A DNA stretch of 64,000 nt. Source: Procambarus clarkii (lineage: Eukaryota > Arthropoda > Malacostraca > Decapoda > Cambaridae). The position numbers were made by a program, and so were the translations under genes. This document shows positions 1 to 10,155 of this stretch, one piece after another. Every line of letters begins with the position of its first letter. Within the stretch, counting starts at the first letter, position 1. The stretch covers positions 21,930,472 to 21,994,471 of the forward strand of contig NC_091181.1 in NCBI RefSeq assembly GCF_040958095.1, in the 5' to 3' direction. The notes below the pieces were generated by a model. The model saw only the letters and a list, made by a program, of their open reading frames with translations. It was not told the origin of the DNA and did not search any database.

Positions 1-734
1 CAGTGTTTTGGGTACCCCTAAGAGTTGTGTTGTGTTAGGGTACCACATGGTCTCACTACCCTAAGCTGACTCAAGCTTCAAGTTCTTCACTAGTAGTACT
101 TTACCCTAGCTTGTTCTCAGTGTAAACCTTGTATCCTGCTTATGTGGACCAAGGCTTTTAACGTAAGATAGTGTGGTAAAGTAATTATTATTATTGTTAT
201 TGGTGTGAATGTATATGGGGGGTTGTTAAGGGGTTAATAAATAAGTAAGTTAGCAAAGGAGTATCCATTCTTCCTGTATAGGAGATCTATGATCAACCTC
301 TAGACTGACATTGTGTAGCCAATTAATATTCACTGTGGATATTCCACTTGGGGCCGGGCCATTTGGATCTCCCATATGTGATAACTCTTAATGCAACTAC
401 TGCCCCTACATCCAGGTTATAATAGACTCCCCATAGAACACACATTGATATGTAACAAGTGGTTGGCCTGACCGGGAGGAACAGTAAATTGAAAAAAAAA
501 AATTAAATTTTTGAGTACCAAAACTAAAAATTCTTGTTTTCTGCAGAACAGTTGTGTGCTAGCCTAGGGTCCAGCTCATCTAGCAAAGGATTTATTTTTA
601 CTGACTGGACACCTAGCTGGATCTCTTCACGATTGAGGTAAGTGTGTCCATGTGTTAGGGGCCGTGCAAATTTTTGTTTTTTCCAATTTCTATTTTTTTT
701 TAATTTTTCCTTTGGCTAGGAGCTAAATTAATTA
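1..734 (+). other. Leader of the Gypsy-like element, possibly including LTR sequence
   Basis: No reading frame of note. The stretch runs straight into the gag-like frame at 735 and is therefore probably the element's 5' leader, with an LTR possibly in the first ~480 bases. Neither LTR end can be fixed because the window begins inside it and no second LTR is present. A T-rich tract lies near 675-715. The assignment rests on position only. Confidence 0.3.
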
Positions 735-2009
735 GTGATGGAGACTAAAATGCAGGAACTGTCAAAGGATCCTTCAGTGGTAGAGATCAAGAAGCTTACC
801 AAGTCTAATTTAGTATTGTTAGGCAAGGAATTTGGCCTAGAGTTAAATGACGCGGATAAAAAGTGGACTTTAGTGAATGAAATATTACAACATTGTATGG
901 ATCAAGAACTATTGCCAGATGATACACCTTTATGCCAACCTAGCCAAGAGAAAAGTGCAGCTCATAGGGACAGAGAGACAGCTCTAGAGTTAGCAAAAAT
1001 AAGACTAGAGGAACCAAAACTCAAAACCGAGGAGGCTAAAATTAGAGCGAGTGCCACTGGATCACCACCTGCCGGGGATTAAAATCCCAGGCATTATGAG
1101 AAAAAGCATAACCTGCCTGAATTTTCAGAGTCGGACCCTGAAAGGTTTTTCAACCATTTTCAGAGATTGGCCATGTCCATGAACTGGCCAAAGGAAGAGT
1201 GGGTGAAAATCCTACAGGGAAGACTTAGGGGTAAGGCCCAAGATATTTTTATAAACATGCCTGACGACGAGTGTTTTGAATATGATAAAGTCAGGGAGCG
1301 AATTTTAAGAGCATATGAAATTACTCCTGAAGCTCACCGCCAAGCTTATCGCAACCTTAGGCCTACTCACAACCAACCGCTCACTGAATTTGCTGATGAT
1401 CAAATTAGATTGTTTGATAAATGGATTCGCTCGGCGAAAGCCAAAACATACGAGGCACTCAGGAACGTAGTTTTAATGGAGCATTTTATAGATAATATGC
1501 CAGAGAATGTTGCACAAGTTATTAGAAGTAGGATAGAGGTAGATTCTAAGATAGGGGATTTGGCCAAGATGGCAGAAAACTACCAGTTGGCGGGCAAAAG
1601 GCCCAGTAAAAATAATTATACCCCACAGAGTAGCAAAACTTATATCCACAGCCAGTCCAGACCAGCTCATTCTAACCCTTTAACTACTGCACCTTCTGTT
1701 TCAGACATAACTAATCCTGTTAAATTGTCTAGCCCCACGACACCTAAGGGTGAACTGAAAAGTAATTCTGGTAGTAATGTCTCTTCTCCCCGACGTATCT
1801 GTGGTCACTGTAAACGTCCAAACCACGTTATTAGCCATTGTTGGCAACTGTACCCGGAAAAAAGACCCAATGCTCTAGATGTGACACAGGGCTTGAGGCC
1901 TTTTGAAGGGTTAGATAGTAAGACCTCCAACCCACAGTGGTTGGACTTGCTTACCCCATTCTTATTGAAAGGGAGATTACTTTTGTCTGAGGGTTCTACC
2001 CCTCCATAA
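735..2009 (+). pseudogene. Gag-like polyprotein of a Ty3/Gypsy-type element, one in-frame stop
   Basis: One frame of about 425 codons interrupted by a TAA at 1080-1082. Codons ~1-115 are charged and Lys/Glu-rich. Codons ~130-290 form a helical capsid-like region (FFNHFQRLAMSMNWPKEEW, then a run ending near ENYQLAGK) that resembles the SCAN-like capsid of Gmr1-type Gypsy elements. A CCHC zinc knuckle (C-x2-C-x4-H-x4-C, CGHCKRPNHVISHC) lies at about codons 355-368. Such proteins package element RNA. The protease and integrase remnants that follow on the same strand support the call. The stop and the later truncation make this a dead copy. The SCAN likeness is by eye. Confidence 0.7.
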
Positions 2010-2240
2010 GGTTACCCTGGAATCTGATTTCCATAAGGGTGTTTGTACAGTCAGAGTCACTTTGTACCTACCTTTCCCTAATGTTGATGTAATAGTTGGT
2101 AATGATTTAGCAGGGGATAAGGTAGGGGACTCCAGACTGCCTATTATGTTGCCTACCCTTAAGGTTTGCCTGGATCCACCTGCCGCAGAGGATAATGTTG
2201 TGTACCCTGCATGTGCGGTGACATGGTCTATGGGACTTAA
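2010..2240 (+). pseudogene. Retroviral-type aspartic protease remnant
   Basis: The frame that includes 2062-2262 reads LYLPFPNVDVIVGNDLAGD, which resembles the C-terminal half of Gypsy proteases (flap-side strand, then I-x-G-N-D-L). The catalytic D-T/S-G motif that should lie upstream is not visible in any frame between the zinc knuckle and this point, and the frame changes near 2009. A deletion probably removed the active site. The call depends on its position between gag and integrase. Confidence 0.45.
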
Positions 2241-2925
2241 ATGCAAGGCAACTTGCATTTAGGCAACCCTGTGCTTGCCAAGGTGGTAAATCCCGAGGAC
2301 ATAAGGAACTTTCTGAGTGGTGAAAGCCAAGTGGACCTTGCGGACACATTCATTGCCCGACTCGATGACATGGCCGAGGACATTGTGGAGAGCCTGCCAC
2401 CGCCGCCTACTGAGAGTAGGGAGGAGGTGGAGGAGAACACTGTTGACCCTTGTCCAATAGCATCTGACCAAGGCCTGGATGCCTCTTTGAGTGAGTTACA
2501 GAAAGCTGACCCCAGTCTTGCAGATTGTCATGAGGCAGCCGTCTCTATGGAGGAAATTGTAGACGCAGCAACTGGGTATTACTACAATGATCTGATTTTG
2601 ATGAGAAAATGGAGACCACAGAGTGCTCCCTTGTCAAATGAGTGGGAGGTAGTCCACCAGGTTATGTTGCCGACCTGCTATAGAGAAAGAGTTTTGGCAG
2701 CTGCTCATGATGATCCTATGGGGGGACATCAAGGTATTAATATTACGGATCACAAAATCTTAAAGTATTTTTTCTGGCCCAAGCTGAAAAGCGATGTAAC
2801 AAAATTTTGTAATGCATGTATTGTTTGTCAACTTGTTGGGAAACCAAACCAGACTCCACCTGAAGCTCCTGTAAGGCCTCTTGTCGTGCCAGAGGAACCA
2901 TTTTCTCATGTTTCTCATGTTTCTC
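2241..2925 (+). pseudogene. Integrase N-terminal (HHCC) region, 3'-truncated
   Basis: Codons ~150-215 of this frame carry a zinc-binding HHCC pattern: AAAHDDPMGGHQG, then FFWPKLKSDVTKF, then CNACIVCQ. This is the usual start of Ty3/Gypsy integrase. The DDE catalytic core is missing because a LINE-A sequence begins at about 2,935, after three copies of TTTCTCATG. No RT or RNase H lies between the protease remnant and the integrase, which is the order described for Gmr1-like elements rather than ordinary Gypsy. Confidence 0.7.
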
Positions 2926-2934
2926 ATGTCATTT

Positions 2935-3159
2935 TCTCAAATAAATCTCAGGATCAACAATACCCAAATTTGTAACAAAGTAAATGACAAATTCCTTGGC
3001 GTTCTCATTGACCGCAAGCTGAATTTCCAGGGACACATTCTAAATATATCAAAAAAAGTTTCAAAAACTGTTGGCATTCTTTCTAAGATCAGATATTATG
3101 TACCTGCCCTGGTGACACTATTACTCTCTCATCTATCCTTATCTCAACTATGGTATTTG
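2935..3159 (+). mobile_element. LINE-A fragment (RT thumb region), left part
   Basis: Translation from about 2,935 matches the region after the RT core of the LINE-A ORF2 at 5,408-8,350 (NNTQICNK, LNFQGHILNISKKVSKTVG). The match stops at ATTTG (3155-3159), where LINE-B enters, and resumes at 5,018. Confidence 0.85.
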
Positions 3160-4574
3160 CCCTTGCCCCACCCATAGCACTACTGTTCAACAAATCTATA
3201 GAGTGTCACACCTTCCCTGATATCCTTAAAAAAGCAAGAGTAACGCCAGTCCATAAAGGAGGCAATCCGGCGGACATAAACAATTATAGACCAATATCAA
3301 ATCTACTCATTCTATCAAAAATATTTGAAAAAATTATTTACAAACAGCTCTATTCCTACCTCGTAAAATTCGACATACTCAGCCCCTGCCAGTTTGGCTT
3401 CCGGTCCCAAAAGAGCACCAACGATGCAATCATTAGTCTCCTTGACGTTATCTACTCAGCCCTTGACAAAAATGAGTTTCCGATTCGACTCTTCATTGAC
3501 CTAAGAAAAGCCTTTGATACTGTTAATCACAACTACCTCTTACTTACACTCCAACATTATGGAATTCGACGCCTTGCCCTTGACTACATCCGATCCTATC
3601 TTAGTGACAGACACCAATATGTAACCATCAATGATACAACTTCTTCCACTCTACCAATTACCGTTGGAGTGCCACAGGGCAGCATCTTAGGACCTCTTCT
3701 ATTTCTTATATTTATAAACGATCTGCCTAATGTCTCTAATATTCTCAAACCTATATTGTTTGCTGACGATACTACCCTTATCTATTCAAACCTCAACCCA
3801 CATACACTAAATAATGTTGTGAATAATGAATTAAAAAAAGTCCACTTATGGATGTCAACGAACAACCTAACATTAAACATCGAAAAGACTTACTACATCT
3901 TATTTGGAAGCAATTCATCAAATGCAATTCAGCTACAGATAGACAACATTAACATCAGTAATAAAAATGATGGCAAGTTTCTTGGCCTATTCCTAGACAA
4001 GAGACTCAACTTCAGCACCCACATTCAACACATAACTAAGAAAGTCTCTAAGACAGTTGGTATACTCTCCAAAATCAGATATTATGTTCCTAACTCTGCT
4101 CTCCTCTCACTATATTATGCACTAATCTACCCCATCTTAATTATGGTATCTGTGCATGGGGGTCTACCACTGCAAACCACCTTAAGCCCATCATCACAGC
4201 AAAAATCTGCTATCAGAATAATAACTAACTCTGCTTTCAGACAACACTCAGCTCCCTTGTTTAAATCCCTAAACTTGCTAAATATTAACTCCCTCCACAC
4301 ATTCTCTTGTGTCAACTACATTTACAAAACCCTGTTCTTAAATGCAAACCATGCTCTGAAACTCTCCCTGGACAGATGTAATAGGACCCATTATCACCAC
4401 ACCAGAAATAAATCTCTCTTTGATATCCCCAGGGTCAAACTTAATCTGTGTAAACACTCTATGCAAATTAAGGGACCTAGTCTATGGAACTCACTCCCTA
4501 GTGAATTGAAAAACTGTAAAACTTTTGCCTTATTTAAAAGCAAAACCAAAAAGTACCTAACTTCATCTTCTTAG
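3160..4574 (+). CDS. Partial LINE-B ORF2: reverse transcriptase
   Basis: The frame is open for 474 codons when the first few LINE-A bases are counted, so the ATG at 3150 is accidental. It lacks the endonuclease. RT blocks are visible: NNYRPISNLLILSK, QFGFRSQKSTNDA, motif A LFIDLRKAFDTVNH, motif [14 protein letters not shown], motif [12 protein letters not shown], and the downstream GKFLGLFLDKRLNF. The C-terminus carries CNRTHYHHTRNKS. The catalytic Asp pair is intact, but without the N-terminal half this copy cannot make a full protein. It is about 90% alike by eye to the LINE-B at 44,322-46,649. Confidence 0.9.
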
Positions 4575-5012
4575 TTTCCTACACTGAGCTTTAAATTTGC
4601 TCTGTACCTAGTGTTACCCAATCTCCTAATTTTTATGTAATATCAAACAACCTTATCATTGTGTTCATTGCTGTCTTCTTTTATGTGCTAGCCATATGCT
4701 GTATTGTGACTACCAATTTTTGTCAACTACCATTCAAGCTGTCATTGCAATCAATCTTAGCTACCTATGTGCTTTAATATACTGTACCTACAATTTTCTC
4801 TCATCTTCTTTTTTTCATTTCATGTAACTGTTATCATTTTTTTGTCTATAAATTTTGCAAGTATTTACCTCCTTAAAATTTTCTTAGATTAAGGACCTGC
4901 CCGAAACGCTGCGCGTGCTAGTGGCTTTACAAGACTGTAATTTCCATATTTGTATCCTCACATTCCTTATGTACATTCTTGTATATGCATAAATAAATAA
5001 ATAAATAAATAA
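3160..5012 (+). mobile_element. LINE-B copy, 5'-truncated, flanked by ATTTG duplications
   Basis: This is a 1.85-kb insertion in the LINE-A fragment. ATTTG occurs at 3155-3159 and again at 5013-5017, and joining the LINE-A halves across them restores the LINE-A order seen elsewhere. It contains an RT reading frame to 4574, a 3' UTR, the CCCGAAACGC...GCGT tail hairpin near 4,900, and a (AAAT)n end. These are the marks of target-primed reverse transcription with 5' truncation. Confidence 0.9.
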
Positions 5013-5017
5013 ATTTG

Positions 5018-5060
5018 AGCTTGGGGTTCTACTACCCAAAATCATTTATGTCTTCTAATT
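5018..5060 (+). mobile_element. LINE-A fragment, right part
   Basis: These bases encode AWGSTTQNH, continuing the LINE-A fragment interrupted at 3,159. They run into a hexanucleotide array at 5,061. Confidence 0.75.
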
Positions 5061-5088
5061 CAGATTCAGATTCAGATTCAGATTCAGA
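5061..5088 (-). repeat. (TGAATC)n microsatellite at a LINE-A 3' end
   Basis: About five perfect copies of a hexamer (ATTCAG on the plus strand). On the minus strand it directly follows the LINE-A tail, so it probably grew from that element's 3' end. Confidence 0.75.
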
Positions 5089-5407
5089 TGTTTATTCAGG
5101 TAAGGTATATACATACAAGTGATGTTACATTAATGGATTGATATATAGATAGAGCTAGTACATACAATGCCTAAAGCCACTATTACGCAATGCGTTTCGG
5201 GCAAGAAAACATTAATATCTAGAACTTAATACTAATTGAGCATAAAGAATAAAAGATGTTGAGAACAAATACAAATAAAGATAAAAAAAAGGGGGAACAT
5301 GACTGAAAAAGCAGCACAAATACAATAGGTTGACAAACAGTGTTGATTAAAAAAAAAAAAAAAAAGAAAATAACAGACATGGGTTGACAATAGAGGAGTG
5401 AGGTAGA

Positions 5408-8350
5408 TTACAGGGAATTTATTAGGTAGTGTTTAGTTTTTATCTTAAACTGGTTGAGAGAGGTACAGTCTTTTACATGGTTGGGAAGGTCATTCCACAT
5501 TCTGGGCCACTTGATTTGCAGAGCATTTCTAGTTTGATTAAGACGTACTCCAGGAATATCAAAACTGTATTTATTTCTGGTGTGGTGCTCATGGGTTCTG
5601 TTACAACCTTCTATGAAGCTTTTAAGATCAGGATTGGCATTATAGTTTAGCGTTTTATATATGTATAATACACATGAGAGAATGTGCAGTGACTTAATAT
5701 CTAACATATTAAGAGATTTGAGTAGGGGTACCGAGTGATGTCTGGGGCCAGAGTTGGATATTGTTCTAATAGCGGCTTTGTGTTGGGTAATTAGAGGACG
5801 TAAGTGATTTTGGGTAGTAGAACCCCAAGCACAAATACCATAGTTGAGATAAGGATAGATAAGGGAGTAATAGAGAGTCACCAGGGCAGGGCGTGGTACA
5901 TAATATCTGATCTTAGAAAGAATGCCCACAGTTTTTGAAACTTTTTTTGATATATTTAGAATGTGTCCCTGGAAATTCAGCTTGTGGTCAATGAGAATGC
6001 CAAGGAATTTGCCATCTAATTTGTTACAAATTTGGGTATTGTTTATTTTGAGATTTATAAGACTAGAGGATTTATTGCCAAACAGAATATAGAAGGTTTT
6101 GTCAATGTTAAGGGTGAGTTTGTTGGCAGTTAGCCAAAGATGGACTTTATTTAGCTCAGTATTTACTGTGGCATTTAGAGCAAGAGGGTCAGGACTGGAG
6201 TAAATGAAGGTTGTGTCGTCAGCAAATAGAATTGGTTTGAGGTGTTGGGAGGCATTTGGAAGGTCATTAATGTAGATGAGAAAGAGGAGAGGGCCAAGTA
6301 TGCTGCCCTGAGGAACACCAATGTTGATGGGTAGGGTGGGAGAAATTGTATTATTCACAGAAACATATTGGAGCCTGTCAGTAAGGTAGGACTCGAGGTA
6401 TTGTAGGGAGTGTCCTCTGACTCCATAATGATGTAATTTAAGAAGAAGGTTATGGTGGTTGACAGTATCAAAAGCTTTACGCAGGTCCACAAATAACCCA
6501 ACAGGGAACTCCTTTTTATCAAGAGCTGTATGAATCGAGTTAAGCATACTAATAAGTGCATCGTTAGTGCTTTTTTTGGGTCTGAAGCCATATTGGCAAG
6601 GGCTAAGTATATTGAGTTTGGCTAGATATGAGTAAAGCTGCTTGTATATAAGTTTTTCAAAATTTTTTGACAAGTTTGGCAGGATTGATATAGGTCTGTA
6701 GTTGTTAACATCTGTGGGGTCACCACATTTGTGGACAGGCGTTACTCTCGCTTTTTTTAGAATATCTGGAAAGGTTTGGAGTTCAAGTGACTTGTTGAAG
6801 AGCAAAGCAATAACAGGGGCTAAAGATCTGGAGGCTTTTTTGTAAATTAAAGTTGGTATCTCCTCAAGGGCACCAGACTTGGTTTTAAGGGAAAGGATTA
6901 TCTCATTGACGTCAGTGGAGTTAATAGGCTTTAGGTACAGAGACTGTGGATAGTTACCTGTAAGATAGTCCTTAATGTCAGTACTGGAAGATGGAATATC
7001 ATTTGCAAGGGATGAACCAATGGACGAGAAGAACCTATTAAACTCAATAGCAGAATCAGAGGCTGAAAGCTGACCATCGTTATTAGACAGGAGAGTCGGT
7101 TTGTTATTTAAAGATTTCTTTGATCCCAATATTTGTGAAATTGTGCTCCAAGTTTGTTTAATGTTGCTCTTTATTTGAGTAAATTTATCTTCGTAGTAAT
7201 TAGTTTTGGCTCGTCTAATTATCTTAGATAGCAATAATGAGTAACTCTTTGAGAATTCTTTGGAGACAATTCCTAACCTATACTTCTTCTCAAGGTCGTG
7301 TTTTTTGTTAATGGATTTCAGTATTCCCTTTGTAAGCCAAGGATTGTTAAGCCTTTTGCTTGTGACTTGTTTTGTAAGCCTAGGACAGTGGGTGTTATAA
7401 AGGCTAAGAGTTGTTTGTAGAAAAGATTGCACTGCTAGGTTGATGTCCCCTATGTTACCTAACTCGGACTCCCAGTTGACATTATCAGCAGCAGTTATAA
7501 AATTGTTTATAGCAGTTTCATTGTGCAGCCTAAAGCTTAACTCCCTTGTTTCTAGAGGTGGTTTGCTAATGTTAGTTAAGAGAAATGTGGGGTAGTGGTC
7601 TGTAGTGCTATCGGTGATTATACCTGAAGTAAGCGGAGAGGTTATGTTGGTCCAGATGTGATCTAGAGTCGTGGCAGTGCTATCAGTGATTCTAGTAGGT
7701 CTAGTGATTAAGGGTATGAGGAGGCAGGAATTCATACAGTTGAGGAAGCTAACAGCAGTAGGGTGTTCTGGCTCGCAGAGGTCAATATTAAAGTCCCCTG
7801 CGATAATAAGGTGGTTTTTGTTCAGTCTGTTATCAAGTATTAGATTTCTAAGGTTTGAGTTGAATACAGACACATCAGTGTTGGGAATTCTATAGACTGC
7901 ACCCACAGACAGGACAGATTCGGCACCCTTGACTCTGAAGCTGGCGAAGATATACTCCCCATAGCAGTCTCTAGTTCTAATTTCTTTTAAGCATGTTAGT
8001 TCTTGGTGGTAGTAAAGAGCAGTGCCACCACCTCTCTGAAGTTGACGACAGTTGTGAATTGCTGAGTAGTTAGGCATGTTAAAGAGTTGAGTAGTATCCT
8101 CTTTCAACCATGTTTCAGTAAGTATAATAAAAGAGAATTTGTTGCCAATAGTTTCAATCAAGGCACTAACATCATCGAAGTGTTTACCTAGGGATCTAAC
8201 GTTCAAATTGATTACAGAGATGTTGTGATTATGAGTTAATACATTGTTTACATCATGTGCTGCAAAATATCTGCAATTAAGATCATTAAAGTGATTATTG
8301 TCATAGATAGTGGATAAGAGGTTAAGTTCAGGGTCTATACTTGACTGCAT
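5408..8350 (-). CDS. LINE-A ORF2: APE endonuclease and reverse transcriptase, 980 aa
   Basis: This is the only uninterrupted full-length ORF2 in the window. It starts MQSSIDPELN. Endonuclease, residues ~44-262: SVINLN, FIILTETWLKED (catalytic Glu), YRIPN, IIAGDFNIDL (Asp/Asn) and TTDHYPTF (Asp-His). RT, residues ~530-770: NNYRPISILPNLSK, QYGFRPKKSTNDA, motif A GLFVDLRKAFDTVNH near 618, motif [14 protein letters not shown], motif C LFADDTTFIYS near 707 and LTLNIDKTFYILFG. It ends with the family's C-terminal block CNRTHEHHTRNKY. There is no RNase H. All key residues are present, so this copy could encode active enzyme, although its ORF1 is broken. It would nick target DNA and copy element RNA in the nucleus. 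Confidence 0.95.
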   Translation of the reverse strand: MQSSIDPELNLLSTIYDNNHFNDLNCRYFAAHDVNNVLTHNHNISVINLNVRSLGKHFDDVSALIETIGNKFSFIILTETWLKEDTTQLFNMPNYSAIHNCRQLQRGGGTALYYHQELTCLKEIRTRDCYGEYIFASFRVKGAESVLSVGAVYRIPNTDVSVFNSNLRNLILDNRLNKNHLIIAGDFNIDLCEPEHPTAVSFLNCMNSCLLIPLITRPTRITDSTATTLDHIWTNITSPLTSGIITDSTTDHYPTFLLTNISKPPLETRELSFRLHNETAINNFITAADNVNWESELGNIGDINLAVQSFLQTTLSLYNTHCPRLTKQVTSKRLNNPWLTKGILKSINKKHDLEKKYRLGIVSKEFSKSYSLLLSKIIRRAKTNYYEDKFTQIKSNIKQTWSTISQILGSKKSLNNKPTLLSNNDGQLSASDSAIEFNRFFSSIGSSLANDIPSSSTDIKDYLTGNYPQSLYLKPINSTDVNEIILSLKTKSGALEEIPTLIYKKASRSLAPVIALLFNKSLELQTFPDILKKARVTPVHKCGDPTDVNNYRPISILPNLSKNFEKLIYKQLYSYLAKLNILSPCQYGFRPKKSTNDALISMLNSIHTALDKKEFPVGLFVDLRKAFDTVNHHNLLLKLHHYGVRGHSLQYLESYLTDRLQYVSVNNTISPTLPINIGVPQGSILGPLLFLIYINDLPNASQHLKPILFADDTTFIYSSPDPLALNATVNTELNKVHLWLTANKLTLNIDKTFYILFGNKSSSLINLKINNTQICNKLDGKFLGILIDHKLNFQGHILNISKKVSKTVGILSKIRYYVPRPALVTLYYSLIYPYLNYGICAWGSTTQNHLRPLITQHKAAIRTISNSGPRHHSVPLLKSLNMLDIKSLHILSCVLYIYKTLNYNANPDLKSFIEGCNRTHEHHTRNKYSFDIPGVRLNQTRNALQIKWPRMWNDLPNHVKDCTSLNQFKIKTKHYLINSL

Positions 8351-8990
8351 AAAAAAAAGCTGATTGTAGAATCAGAAATAAGTAGAAAAAAGCTATAAAA
8401 TAGGGAAAAATATATACACAATACTTGTACAAAACAAACACAAAAGGGGCTTACAGGGGTACAATGGAGTAAGGGAGTATGGCTAGGCTAGGCAACCTAG
8501 GCAATTAATGAGATTAAAGAAAAAACATGTAAACATGGACTATACAAAACACAAGATATGGAAATACAAAACAAAAAATATAAGCAAGACTAAGCAATAC
8601 AAAAAAAAAAAAAAAAAAAAAAATTGAGCAAAAATGAGGTAGATTGCTTACGAGTACTCACAGGTACACTGTAAGTAACAATTTGCAATTTGAGATGCAG
8701 GCAAAGCCAGGGGTACAATGGAGTAAGGGAGCATGGCAAGGCTAGGCAACCTAGGTAATAAATGAAATCAAAGAAATGTTGAATAATAAACATAGGCAAA
8801 TTTAAGCTAATGATTAATAACTATAGATAGTTCAGTAATGACTGTATAATTAAAAAGACCTGAAGAACTACTTAATAACTCAATTAAATAATTTCGGTAA
8901 ATGACTAGGTAAGAGTAAGTTAAAAATTAAGTCAGAAAATGAACCAAGGAGACTTAGGATACCTAGCCCCACTAGTTGACAGGGGGTTAA
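8351..8990 (-). other. LINE-A region between ORF1 and ORF2, with an internal duplication
   Basis: Non-coding. A block containing TACAATGGAGTAAGGGAG and GGCAACCTAGG occurs twice, at about 8,459-8,505 and 8,703-8,755. The same block (inverted) marks the LINE-A/LINE-B meeting points near 47,390 and 61,750. A poly-A run of about 23 lies at 8,600-8,622. Confidence 0.6.
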
Positions 8991-9432
8991 TTAAGTTAAT
9001 TCATTGGGAGTGATAAGGTGAGACAAACCACATTGGGAGAGGAAAGTGTTGAGGTTTTCTTCTCTAGTAATAGTAAACATTTTGCCCTCTGCGGTTTTTC
9101 TCACCTTTATCAGACCATCTCTAACGAAGCACTGATGAATAGCATCTGGGTTTTGTTGCCGGATTTGACGCAGGCGGTAGAGGATTTGCTGTCTGTTCCT
9201 GGTCAAGCACTCGTTGATGTATAATCCCTTCCGTAGGGATGCAGCTGTCCGGACTAGATTGGATTTCGTGAACTGGGAAGACAGCTTCAGGCGAATTTTC
9301 CGTTGATTTAGACCTGATGGATTCTTTTTGCCTACTCTGTAGGCAGCAATAACGTCAGTTTTGTTTAGATTGAGCTGCAATTTGTTTTTTAAGAGATCCT
9401 GAGCTATTTCGAAACAATTTTCACCTTCATTA
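8991..9432 (-). pseudogene. LINE-A ORF1, C-terminal part (FP-C-like nucleic-acid-binding domain)
   Basis: The frame reads KTDVIAAYRVGKK, then KIRLKLSSQFTK, then GLYINECLTRNRQQILYRLR, and ends near FLSQCGLSHLI. This pattern (AxRVG, charged strand, YINExLT followed by a basic helix) is that of LINE ORF1 proteins related to the baculovirus FP protein C-terminal domain, which bind element RNA. The first ~25 codons of the open frame (MGPELDRVRY...) are translated from the inserted opposite-strand LINE-A, so the true upstream part lies beyond 10,156. Confidence 0.7.
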
Positions 9433-10155
9433 CTCAACACAAAGCAGCTATTAGGACAATATCTAACTCTATCTAACTCTGGCCCCAAACATCACTCGGT
9501 ACCCTTACTCAAATCTCTGAATATGTTAGATATTAAGTCACTACACATCCTCTCATGTGTATTTTATATATATAAAACACTGAACTGTAATGTCAATCCG
9601 GACCTTAAAAGCTTCCTAGAAGGTTGTTACAGATCCCATGAGCACCACACCAGAAACAAATACCTATTTGATATTACAAGAGTACGACTTAGTCAAACTA
9701 GAAATGCTTTACAAATCAAGGGACTTCGAATGTGGAATGACCTTCCCAATTGTGTTAAAGACTGTACCCCTCCCAACCAGTTTAAGATAAAAACTAAGTG
9801 CTACCTAATTAACTCAATGTAACCTAACTCACCCCTAAATGTCAACCCATGTCTACAATTTTAAGCAATGCTGTTTGTTGACCAAATTTTATTTTTGCTT
9901 TTTTTCTGCCATATTTCCCCCCCCCCCCCCCCCCCCCCCTTTTTTTTCATTTTTGTTTCTTAGTTTTTCTCAACACAATTTATAAATTAATCTCAATTGG
10001 TATTAAGTTTTAGTCTTAGTGTTTTTCCTGCCCGAAATGCTTTGCGTAATAGTGGCTTTAGGCATTGTATGTACTAGCTCTATCTATAAATCCATCAACT
10101 TTTGTATCTCACCCTGTATGTATGTATTTTACCTGAATAAATATTTGTATTTGTA
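9433..10155 (+). mobile_element. LINE-A copy 2, severely 5'-truncated, inside LINE-A copy 1 ORF1
   Basis: Plus-strand sequence from the ORF2 C-terminus (MLDIKSLHILSC at 9,523 to LINSM at 9,822), then 3' UTR, the tail motif CCCGAAATGCTTTGCG near 10,030 and an (ATTTGT)n-type end. TATCTAACTC is repeated at the left junction. A run of about 23 C at 9,918-9,940 lies in the UTR. ORF1 of the host LINE-A reads on either side. Confidence 0.85.

Noticed and set aside
2913-3177. A fusion of Gypsy integrase with LINE-A and LINE-B
   Set aside because: The frames run together by chance across insertion junctions; target duplications and family alignments explain the order.
7671-7895. 74-codon plus-strand frame, repeated antisense at 48,076 and 62,437
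   Set aside because: Antisense shadow of the LINE-A endonuclease region, conserved only because the coding strand is.
9918-9940. Poly-C run as a regulatory or structural element
   Set aside because: A homopolymer in a LINE-A 3' UTR next to poly-T; most simply slippage or sequencing noise.
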